From the NCBI GenBank assembly GCA_964648365.1, contig CAZYLK010000285.1:1-5121 (forward strand): a DNA stretch of 5,121 nucleotides. The letters are read 5' to 3'. Positions 1-4,821 of this stretch are shown here, one piece after another (the stretch's first letter is position 1; every line of letters starts with the position of its first letter). This DNA comes from SURF-32 sp964648365 (GTDB lineage: Bacteria; Planctomycetota; Phycisphaerae; UBA1845). The translations under genes and the position numbers were made by a program. The notes under the pieces were generated by a model. The model made no database searches, was not told the DNA's origin, and was given only the letters and a program-made list of their open reading frames with translations.

Positions 1-84
1 TAGGCGTGGATGAGAGTACGTCAAGGAAGCAATGGGACAATTGCCTTGTCTGAGTAACGAGAAGGCGAGGCTCAACACAAGAAT

Positions 85-88
85 GGAG
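85..88 (+). promoter_or_regulatory. ribosome binding site of the secreted-protein gene
   Basis: GGAG sits 8 nt ahead of the ATG at 97 and fixes the start directly in front of the signal peptide. The next in-frame Met (codon 5) would have no such site at proper distance. Confidence 0.7.
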
Positions 89-96
89 TTCATATC

Positions 97-1095
97 ATGT
101 TACGATACATGTTCGTAATCATCTGCGCGGGACTGGTGTGCCTGGCCGCACCCGTCCTGGCGCTGGCACAGTTGGATGTAACGGTGTTCGAGGCGATGCA
201 GGGCAATAGCTGGTTTACCGAAGCCAATTGGGATCCGGCCATCCCCGACGAAACAATGCGGGCCGTCATCCTGGAGGGTGAGGATTGCATCATTCCCACG
301 GAGGCAGAGACTGAGGCCGAGGCCGGCGAACTGGTCATGCAGGGCGATTCGACCCTCCTGATCGAGGAAGAGGCCACCCTGATTCTGGGCGACACGGAGG
401 AGGAGGAGTATTTCTCCTTCATCGACGACGGCGCGGTGATGACCATCGGAGAGGGGAACCCCAACATTGACTCCTTCCTGCTCATCCGCGGCGTACACAC
501 GATTACCGGTGACGGAGGCGCGATCCATATGGACGGCAAGCCGATCATTGATCATCATTCTGATCCCGGGCCAAGTACCGATCACTTGACGACCGAGGGA
601 TCCTGCACGTCGACGCTGGTCCGGGACTGCTCTCTCGCGATCCACGGGGACGGGCAGATCCGCGTCCCTATGGAAAACAACGCCTTCGTCATCGCGGACG
701 CCGGGGTCATGTGCCTCAATCACCACCAGAAGACCGGCGAGTGCGAGGGATTCTGGATGGCCGAGGGCGGCGGCACCCTGCTGGTGCAGACGCTGATGAC
801 GGGAACCGCCACCTGGATGGCGCAGGATACGGACCTGGGGCTGCTCAACGGCGGCAACATCATCATCGGTGAGGATGCGCAGACGACCGGCTGCGTGGCG
901 GCGGAGGGTGACGTGATCGTGACCGGTCAAGGCGCCTCGCTGTTCGTGTCGGAGCATGGGTATTTCTGCACCAGCGGAGCGCTCGTCCACCGCTCGCTCG
1001 ACAACGGGATGGCCGGACCGACGGCGCCGGTGGCAGAGGCTGTCGTGCTCAGTTATTTCGGCGTGAGCGGCTGCGACGCCGTCAACTGCCCGTAA
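97..1095 (+). CDS. secreted acidic beta-rich protein of unknown function
   Basis: I do not recognise a named family. The 332-aa product opens with a clear Sec signal peptide: Met-Leu-Arg, a hydrophobic core at about residues 4-23, and an ALA|Q cleavage site at residues 24/25. The mature part begins with a W-x5-NW...P stretch (W39, N44-W45, P47, P50). It continues with short beta-strand-like segments rich in Val/Ile/Leu, Gly and Asp/Glu, suggesting a beta-helix or stacked-beta fold. From memory, NW...P openings followed by such strands are common in exported planctomycete proteins. Residues 60-105 are strikingly acidic (TEAETEAEAGE, then EEEE at 101-104). Nine cysteines lie in the mature region, two near the C-terminus (GCDAVNCP), so disulfides are possible. 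No transmembrane anchor or sorting tail is visible. The start is chosen from GGAG at 85-88, 8 nt ahead of the ATG. Coding status is well supported; function is not known. Confidence 0.85.
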   Translation: MLRYMFVIICAGLVCLAAPVLALAQLDVTVFEAMQGNSWFTEANWDPAIPDETMRAVILEGEDCIIPTEAETEAEAGELVMQGDSTLLIEEEATLILGDTEEEEYFSFIDDGAVMTIGEGNPNIDSFLLIRGVHTITGDGGAIHMDGKPIIDHHSDPGPSTDHLTTEGSCTSTLVRDCSLAIHGDGQIRVPMENNAFVIADAGVMCLNHHQKTGECEGFWMAEGGGTLLVQTLMTGTATWMAQDTDLGLLNGGNIIIGEDAQTTGCVAAEGDVIVTGQGASLFVSEHGYFCTSGALVHRSLDNGMAGPTAPVAEAVVLSYFGVSGCDAVNCP

Positions 1096-1138
1096 CCCAG
1101 CCGACGTAACTCCAACGGCTTGGCCGACGAGTCGCTAT

Positions 1139-1166
1139 CCCCTCCGCGCGCTTGCGCCCGGAGGGG
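1139..1166 (+). terminator. terminator-like hairpin after the secreted-protein gene
   Basis: A perfect 8-bp outer stem (CCCCTCCG at 1139-1146, CGGAGGGG at 1159-1166) is continued, after one C-C mismatch, by a 3-bp inner stem (GCG/CGC) closing a CTTG tetraloop. It starts 43 nt after the stop codon at 1095. No T-tract follows (the next bases are TCATTCAT), so it is either a non-canonical terminator or an RNA 3'-end stabiliser. Confidence 0.5.
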
Positions 1167-1414
1167 TCATTCATGCGCCGGCTGCGCCCGGGCAGGCGCG
1201 GACGCTGCGCTCGCCGCCGCCGCCGCGCGAAGCCCTTCCCTGTGCCCCGCGGCAGGGGGTAACCGGTTTCGCTGATCGGTTGCCGGGCATCCGAAGCGAG
1301 CCCTGTCCGACACCAGAGGCTCAACGCAAAACCCCGGGGTTCCGCCGGGCACGTGGAGGACGGCGCGGGCTGGCGGGGGCCTGCTTGCGTTGATAGGCTT
1401 CCAGCAGACATTTC

Positions 1415-1419
1415 GGAGA
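1415..1419 (+). promoter_or_regulatory. ribosome binding site that sets the cupin start
   Basis: GGAGA ends 5 nt before the ATG at 1425. It decides for this start over the in-frame ATG at 1353. The 24 residues between the two starts look like translated spacer rather than protein, and they precede the conserved cupin region. Confidence 0.7.
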
Positions 1420-1424
1420 CCGTC

Positions 1425-1796
1425 ATGCCGCCGCCAACGATCAGCCTTCGCGGAAAGCTCGCCTCGTTCGATCAGCTCTGGTCACCGAAAGTCGTGGCCG
1501 AACTCAACGGCCAGATGGTCAAGGTCGTCAAAGTCGAGGGCGAGTACGTCTGGCATCACCACGACAACGAGGACGAGATGTTCATGGTGCTGCGAGGCGA
1601 ACTTGAAATCCACTTTCGCGACGGCATCGCCAGGCTGGCCGAGGGCGAGCTGATCGTCGTGCCGCGCGGCGTGGAACACAAACCCGTCGCCCGCCGGCCG
1701 GCCACGATTCTCCTCTTCGAGCCCGTTACCACCCGCAACACCGGCAACGTCGATCATGAGTGGACGGTCGAGCCCCACAAGCTGGAGCGTATCTGA
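1425..1796 (+). CDS. small single-domain cupin protein
   Basis: A 123-aa protein that is essentially one cupin beta-barrel. Motif 1 is present as HxH(x)4E(x)6G, with His44, His46, Glu51 and Gly58. Motif 2 is G(x)5PxG(x)2H, with Gly74, Pro80, Gly82 and His85. All four usual metal ligands (three His and one Glu) are therefore in place, so it should bind a divalent metal such as Fe, Mn or Zn. The Asn that often closes motif 2 is Ala89 here. The C-terminal EPVTTRNTGNV stretch resembles the tail I recall from short bacterial cupins often labelled mannose-6-phosphate isomerase-like, but nothing supports isomerase activity, and the substrate is unknown. It lacks a signal peptide, so it is cytoplasmic. 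It appears to be a single-gene unit converging on the lipoprotein gene downstream. The family call is firm; the role is open. Confidence 0.9.
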   Translation: MPPPTISLRGKLASFDQLWSPKVVAELNGQMVKVVKVEGEYVWHHHDNEDEMFMVLRGELEIHFRDGIARLAEGELIVVPRGVEHKPVARRPATILLFEPVTTRNTGNVDHEWTVEPHKLERI

Positions 1797-1827
1797 ATAG
1801 CGAATGGCGAGTAGCGAATAACGAATG
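1793..1827. repeat. degenerate 7-bp tandem repeat
   Basis: Four full heptads on the plus strand (GCGAATG, GCGAGTA, GCGAATA, ACGAATG at 1800-1827) follow a weaker fifth copy (CTGAATA, 1793-1799) that overlaps the cupin stop codon. Read on the minus strand the consensus is about YAYTCGC. I recall similar GCGAATA-type heptad runs from intergenic DNA of many bacteria; their function is not established. Confidence 0.75.
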
Positions 1828-1847
1828 AAGATCGCGGCCAAGTGAAA

Positions 1848-1879
1848 CGGCCGGCGGCGCCTCCTGACGCCGCCGGCCG
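1848..1879. terminator. bidirectional terminator between convergent genes
   Basis: A perfect 12-bp GC-rich stem (1848-1859 with 1868-1879) encloses an 8-nt loop, CCTCCTGA. It begins 52 nt after the cupin stop and lies 26 nt beyond the stop of the minus-strand lipoprotein gene, so it can serve both transcripts. Only the minus-strand side is followed by a T-rich stretch (TTTCACTT), so it fits an intrinsic terminator best for the lipoprotein gene. Confidence 0.7.
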
Positions 1880-1905
1880 AGATGTTGTCAATTCGTCGCC
1901 GCCGG

Positions 1906-3156
1906 CTACCTCGGCGTCTTCACCTTGGCGATGACGCCGGCTCCGCTCGCGTCCGTGCCCAGCAGGTACATACTGAACGGATCAATCGACAGGCCGCTCC
2001 AGGTCACGTCTTCATCGGGTATTTCGTACGACTCGAAGACTTCGCCGGTGATCGTGTTGATCCGGACCACTGTCTGACTGGCGATCTGAACGATGCCCCA
2101 CATGTCGGTGCCGTCGAAGGCGAGGGCGCGGAGATCGCGGTTGAACGAGAGCGTTTCGACGACCACGTCCGGCTCGCTGCGCGTATCGACCAGGAAGAAC
2201 TGACCGAACTGCGAATCGAACGGACGGCCGTGGATCCACAGCAGGTCTTCCACCGAATTGTAAGCCAGCGCCCGCATCGTGGTCGCGCCGCCCATCTCGC
2301 TTTCGCTGCTGACGGTGTCGAAGATGTTGGTGAGGTTGCGCCGGAAGGCGTCGCGACTGCCGCCGCACCCGCAGTGGGTCCAGAAGTGATCGCCCTGCAC
2401 CGTCTGCACCAGCCGGCCGCTGGTCGGTCCCAGCGGGACGCCCATCCGGTTGGTGTTCAGGTCGAACCGCTCGATGTTTGTCGACGTAGAATACACCAGG
2501 TCGCCATTGAAGTGGACCATGTCGCTGAAGAACTGCGGCGCCGGCAGGTTGGTAAAGGTCCGCTGTATCTCCAGTTCGCCGCAGGTCACGTCGTCCGGCA
2601 GTTGCGACTGCCTGGAAAACCAGGCGACCTCCCCCGATTCGTCGGCCAGCCCCAGGGCGCCGTGATCCACCGCGACCACGGGAAACGTGAAGAACCGGTT
2701 GATGCCGAAGGTGATGTTGGGATCGGCGGTGAAGTCCACCACCAGCGTTTGCCCGTCGTACACATTGAACGCCTGCACGCAGTCGCGGGCGCCGGTGAAC
2801 CGATCGGTCAGGAAGACGCGGCCGGTGCCGTCTTCGTTCAGGATCATCGCCGTCACGTCGGCCTGATCGATGAACGTGGTCAGCGTCGCGCCGCCTTCCA
2901 GCAGCCACGTGCCGAACGGCAGCGGCTCCGGCGCCTCGTGTGATCCCTCCGGCGGAGGCTGAACCGGCGTCGGATCAGATTCCTCGATCGATTCGCCGTC
3001 TGGGTCGGCCGGCGCAGCCGCGTCGCTTTCCGCGGCCACGGCCACCAGGTCGCCGCCGTTGAGAATCGGTGCTTGCAGTCCGCAACCTGTGGCCGCGCAC
3101 AGACCAAGGCCGATGATCAGAATCATCCACCGCGAATCGCTCATCATTGTGCTCAT
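1906..3156 (-). CDS. predicted lipoprotein with C-terminal propeller-like repeats
   Basis: I do not recognise a named family. The 416-aa product starts with a signal segment (hydrophobic residues 10-22) ending in AATGC, with Cys25 as the likely lipidated residue; the -3 position is Ala rather than the usual Leu. A flexible Ala/Asp/Glu/Pro-rich linker follows (about 36-80). Next is a compact beta domain (about 81-185) opening with GTW and containing NEDGTGRVF, loosely lipocalin-like. Residues 205-413 hold about five blade-like repeats of a YVTN/PQQ-type pattern, for example ALAFDGTDMWGI then VVRINTITGEVFESY. Cysteines are few: C126, C192 and an unusual HCGCGG at 261-266. It is probably anchored in the envelope facing the periplasm or surface. 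It is transcribed alone and divergently from the next operon. The frame is supported by the RBS, signal sequence and repeat pattern; the fold is inference. Confidence 0.85.
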   Translation of the reverse strand: MSTMMSDSRWMILIIGLGLCAATGCGLQAPILNGGDLVAVAAESDAAAPADPDGESIEESDPTPVQPPPEGSHEAPEPLPFGTWLLEGGATLTTFIDQADVTAMILNEDGTGRVFLTDRFTGARDCVQAFNVYDGQTLVVDFTADPNITFGINRFFTFPVVAVDHGALGLADESGEVAWFSRQSQLPDDVTCGELEIQRTFTNLPAPQFFSDMVHFNGDLVYSTSTNIERFDLNTNRMGVPLGPTSGRLVQTVQGDHFWTHCGCGGSRDAFRRNLTNIFDTVSSESEMGGATTMRALAYNSVEDLLWIHGRPFDSQFGQFFLVDTRSEPDVVVETLSFNRDLRALAFDGTDMWGIVQIASQTVVRINTITGEVFESYEIPDEDVTWSGLSIDPFSMYLLGTDASGAGVIAKVKTPR

Positions 3157-3164
3157 CCGTTTAT

Positions 3165-3170
3165 CTCTCC
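3165..3170 (-). promoter_or_regulatory. ribosome binding site that sets the minus-strand lipoprotein start
   Basis: Reading the minus strand, GGAGAG is followed by 8 nt and then ATG at 3156. This selects Met at 3156 over the in-frame ATG at 3255, which would put 33 extra residues in front of the signal sequence, and over the one at 3147, which is too far away. Confidence 0.75.
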
Positions 3171-3329
3171 AAAAAACACGGGATGCCGAACCCTTCAGTC
3201 CATCGCCCGAGCCCGGCCGGTCGAAAAGAGGCGACGCCGCACACCCGGCGTTCACGCCATGTGACGAAAAAAAGGGGACTGTTCACGCGCGCCGTGCGGC
3301 GGCGTGCGACAGCCGCGGATCGCGTCCAA

Positions 3330-3359
3330 TTGACAGCGAAATCCGCGCGATCGTAGACT
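3330..3359 (+). promoter_or_regulatory. sigma-70-type promoter of the two-lipoprotein operon
   Basis: A perfect -35 box TTGACA (3330-3335) is followed by an 18-nt spacer and TAGACT (3354-3359), which matches four of six -10 positions. Transcription would begin near 3366, giving a leader of about 37 nt before the ATG at 3403. Confidence 0.6.
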
Positions 3360-3390
3360 CGGTCCGGCGTCGTCGATGAGCGCCCGACCG

Positions 3391-3397
3391 AAAGGAG
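3391..3397 (+). promoter_or_regulatory. ribosome binding site that sets the 3403 start
   Basis: AAAGGAG lies 5 nt before the ATG at 3403. It favours this start over in-frame ATGs at 3376, which lies upstream of the site, and at 3457, which has no purine-rich site in front. Confidence 0.75.
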
Positions 3398-3402
3398 CAG
3401 CG

Positions 3403-4032
3403 ATGATTCAACTTCAACGCGGCGTCAGCGGCGAGTGGGGCGCCGGCCGGCCGTCGATGAGCCGGCCCCCGGGCGATCGGCTCGTCGGCGCGGTGCTGGT
3501 GACCGGGCTGGTCCTGGCGGGCGGCGCCTGTCGGACGGCTCAGCCGGGGTCCGCAGATCCTGTGGCGCGCGACCGAATGTTGGAAATGCTGATGCCCAGC
3601 AAGGTCGAGATCGTCAGCCCTTTCACGCGGATCGCGCCGGTGGTGGACGGCGGCAGCGACGGCGAACTGGACTTGCAGTTGGAACTGCTGATGCGCGCGT
3701 CCAACGCGCTCGACAACCCCGGGTTGATGGTGGTCGGCGACGTGCGGATCGAGCTTTACGAATACCGTCCCGCCAGCGGTGAACCCCGCGGGCGGCAACT
3801 GGCCCGCTGGGTCATCCCGCTGGAACAGGAGGACGACCAGCGGACGTTCTGGAACCCGGTGACGCAGATGTACGAGTTCCGGCTCGGCCTCAGCCGCGAC
3901 AGCGTTCCGGCGGAGGATCGATATGTGGTGCTGGTGACCTACAATTCGCCCCTCGGCAGCCACCTGAGCGACGAGGCGACGATCGACGTCAGCCAGTTTC
4001 GCCGGGCACTGGCGCCCACCGTTCAGCGGTGA
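3403..4032 (+). CDS. predicted lipoprotein, first gene of a two-gene operon
   Basis: The 209-aa product has a long N-terminal region, a hydrophobic stretch at about 27-42 (LVGAVLVTGLVLAGGA) and Cys43. This suggests a lipoprotein signal, although the lipobox (GGAC) lacks the usual Leu at -3. If translation began at Met19 (position 3457) the signal peptide would have a more ordinary length, but the ribosome binding site argues for 3403. The mature part carries a PSKVEIVSPFTRI stretch (about 66-78) and a RIELYEYRPASGE segment, then a W-rich region (ARWVIPLEQ, RTFWNPVTQMYEF) and a VLVTYNSPLG strand before SDEATIDV. I have the impression of a conserved uncharacterised planctomycete envelope family (FELY...W...YEF...VTY), but cannot name it. 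The BamE-like gene follows 128 nt downstream without an intervening terminator, suggesting co-transcription. Confidence 0.85.
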   Translation: MIQLQRGVSGEWGAGRPSMSRPPGDRLVGAVLVTGLVLAGGACRTAQPGSADPVARDRMLEMLMPSKVEIVSPFTRIAPVVDGGSDGELDLQLELLMRASNALDNPGLMVVGDVRIELYEYRPASGEPRGRQLARWVIPLEQEDDQRTFWNPVTQMYEFRLGLSRDSVPAEDRYVVLVTYNSPLGSHLSDEATIDVSQFRRALAPTVQR

Positions 4033-4040
4033 CTGGAGTT

Positions 4041-4071
4041 GACCGGGCGGGCGGCCGGGAGGCCGACGGTC
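4041..4071 (+). other. inverted repeat inside the operon spacer
   Basis: GACCG (4041-4045) pairs with CGGTC (4067-4071), and the interior forms CGGCC/GGCCG around a GGGA loop. It lies just after the stop at 4032 and has no T-tract, so it is more likely an RNA processing or stability element than a full terminator. It could also be chance in GC-rich DNA. Confidence 0.3.
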
Positions 4072-4147
4072 GAAGTGAAAAGTCTGGCCGCGACCGACCT
4101 GAAGGCGCGGCGCGCGCACACAAGAGGTCCGGCGGCCGAAACGCATT

Positions 4148-4152
4148 GGGAG
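4148..4152 (+). promoter_or_regulatory. ribosome binding site that sets the BamE-like start
   Basis: GGGAG is 8 nt before the ATG at 4161. The frame is open further upstream, to a GTG at 4029 that overlaps the previous stop. That start lacks a binding site and would bury the signal peptide 44 residues in. Confidence 0.75.
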
Positions 4153-4160
4153 ATGATCGC

Positions 4161-4523
4161 ATGAGTCGTCGATATCCGAGGCTGTGGACGCTGACCGGGA
4201 TGCTCCTGCTGTCGATGGCGGCGGCGGGATGTGCCGAAAAACTGACCTACGAACGGTTCGGGATGCTGTCGCGCGGCACGTCTGACAAGGTCGACGCCGA
4301 GATGACGCTGGGCGCCCCGAACACCAAGCTGCCTGACCAGTGGATATGGGAGCGCCCGAACAAAGGCCTTACAGCATGGATCGAGTTTGACGCCGACGGG
4401 AGAATCACGTCCAAGCGCTGGGTCGACGCGGAGCGCAACCAGATCGAAATCGACGATCCGGACGCCGGCGCGGCCGACGGTTCCTCGACCTCCACCACGA
4501 TCCGGACGCGCCGGGATCCGTAG
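4161..4523 (+). CDS. BamE/SmpA-like small outer-membrane lipoprotein
   Basis: A 120-aa protein with a short basic N-terminus (MSRRYPR), a hydrophobic core (about 8-19) and the lipobox AAGC, with Cys24 as the lipidation site. The mature domain (about 30-90) follows the BamE/SmpA pattern: L-x-x-G-T at 36-40, a helix ending in TLGAP (49-53), then W-I-W (61-63), and an IEFDADGRI strand (74-82) followed by SKRW. In proteobacteria, BamE is an accessory lipoprotein of the outer-membrane protein assembly machine. The same fold also occurs in other small lipoproteins and inhibitors, so the BAM role is inference. The Asp/Ser/Thr/Arg-rich tail (about 97-120) looks disordered. It is the second gene of the operon started at 3403. 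No hairpin terminator follows closely; the first good one is at 4708. Confidence 0.8.
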   Translation: MSRRYPRLWTLTGMLLLSMAAAGCAEKLTYERFGMLSRGTSDKVDAEMTLGAPNTKLPDQWIWERPNKGLTAWIEFDADGRITSKRWVDAERNQIEIDDPDAGAADGSSTSTTIRTRRDP

Positions 4524-4604
4524 GCGCGAGCGGTGGCCCGGCCGACGCGGAGGTCCATTTTCTTCAAGGAACCATGAACGTTCGTTTAATGTTTGGTTGC
4601 CTGT

Positions 4605-4632
4605 TTGACTTCCGCAAAACCTGAGCTATGCT
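4605..4632 (+). promoter_or_regulatory. strong sigma-70-type promoter upstream of the fusA leader
   Basis: TTGACT (4605-4610, five of six -35 positions) is spaced 16 nt from TATGCT (4627-4632, four of six -10 positions). The AT-rich DNA just upstream stands out from the GC-rich surroundings. Transcription would begin at about 4638-4640. Confidence 0.65.
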
Positions 4633-4638
4633 TGCCAA

Positions 4639-4747
4639 CATAGGCTGTCTCGCGGCGCGCCGCTCCAGAAGGGCGGGGAGCCGGGGTCAGCTTGTCGTCG
4701 AAAACGGCCCGACCGGCGGCTACAGCGACGCTGGTCGGGGTTTTTTT
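4639..4747 (+). ncRNA. putative fusA leader RNA or small RNA
   Basis: This is the span between the expected start of transcription from the promoter at 4605 and the T-tract at 4741-4747, about 109 nt. It contains the 12-bp palindrome GCGGCGCGCCGC (4652-4663), a possible GGCT/AGCC closing helix (4643-4646 with 4679-4682), and the terminator hairpin. It did not resemble SRP RNA, 6S RNA, tRNA, or riboswitch consensus sequences I could recall. It may be the 5' leader of fusA, ending early at the terminator unless read through, or a free small RNA. The boundaries are inferred. Confidence 0.45.
4708..4747 (+). terminator. intrinsic terminator (attenuator candidate) before fusA
   Basis: An 11-bp stem with one G-U pair (4708-4718 with 4729-4739, core CCCGACC/GGTCGGG) and a 10-nt loop is followed by G and then seven T (4741-4747). 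It is a canonical rho-independent terminator on the plus strand. It lies 185 nt after the BamE-like stop and 75 nt before the fusA ATG, so it may end the upstream operon, the short leader RNA, or both. Confidence 0.88.
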
Positions 4748-4821
4748 ATACCGATAACTTGGTGCATGTGCACAACAAGATCGGGTTCAGGTGGCATTGA
4801 GATTCAGTTAACGGCATCGCC

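Larger units (their letters stand above)
1096..1424. other. GC-rich intergenic spacer with several inverted repeats
   Basis: This 329-base stretch holds no gene I can support. Besides the hairpin at 1139-1166 it contains five tandem CGC triplets (1212-1226), a bulged hairpin at 1238-1257 (CCC/GGG plus TGCC/GGCA around CCGC), and a 12-bp perfect palindrome AACCCCGGGGTT at 1330-1341. Long open frames cross it on the minus strand, but they have arginine- and proline-rich, low-complexity products with no domain signature, as expected by chance in such GC-rich DNA. The cupin promoter should lie in its right end, but I see no convincing -35/-10 pair. Confidence 0.5.
3157..3402. other. divergent intergenic region
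   Basis: These 246 bases separate the divergent start codons of the two lipoprotein genes. The region holds the plus-strand promoter at 3330-3359 and both ribosome binding sites. It also has a run of seven A followed by GGGGACTG (3267-3281), and a short GGCGT/ACGCC hairpin just left of that. I found no persuasive promoter for the minus-strand gene; the best pair is TTCGAC with TGGACT, which is weak. Short open frames crossing it are not supported as genes. Confidence 0.5.
4524..4821. other. regulatory intergenic region before fusA
   Basis: This 298-base stretch has no convincing protein gene. From left to right it holds a conspicuously AT-rich island (about 4555-4612, UP-element-like in position), a sigma-70-type promoter, a GC-rich segment of about 70 nt, an intrinsic terminator, and a 74-nt stretch running to the fusA start. 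The 87-codon open frame at 4628-4891 begins inside the -10 box and runs into fusA in another frame, so it is not taken as a gene. Confidence 0.6.

Noticed and set aside
100..990. 296-codon open frame on the minus strand
   Set aside because: It is antisense to the secreted-protein gene, Arg/His/Gly-rich and without recognisable features. The plus frame has a signal peptide and a ribosome binding site.
1353..1424. N-terminal extension of the cupin from the ATG at 1353
   Set aside because: The extra 24 residues show no conserved feature, and a good ribosome binding site immediately precedes the ATG at 1425.
1082..1426. 114-codon minus-strand open frame filling the spacer before the cupin
   Set aside because: The product is Arg/Pro/Ser-rich low-complexity sequence with no domain. 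It overlaps the end of the first gene and the cupin start, and there is no supporting binding site.
1882..2943. 353-codon open frame on the plus strand
   Set aside because: It lies wholly opposite the minus-strand lipoprotein gene, has an Arg/His/Val/Asp-rich composition with no domain or signal, and lacks a ribosome binding site. The minus frame has all of these. It is a GC-driven shadow.
3202..3227. TTCGAC/TGGACT pair as a promoter for the minus-strand lipoprotein gene
   Set aside because: The -10 candidate matches only three of six positions, and nothing else supports it.
3283..4146. 287-codon minus-strand open frame
   Set aside because: It is antisense to the operon's first gene, which has the promoter, ribosome binding site and signal peptide. 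The product is His/Arg/Ala-rich, typical of a shadow frame.
4029..4160. Upstream GTG start for the BamE-like protein, overlapping the previous stop
   Set aside because: There is no ribosome binding site, the residues are Gly/Arg/Ala-rich, and the lipoprotein signal would be internal.
4576..4583. GAACGTTC palindrome upstream of the promoter, considered as a LexA-type operator
   Set aside because: The known GAAC...GTTC operator needs a four-base gap, which is missing. An 8-bp palindrome alone is too common to call.
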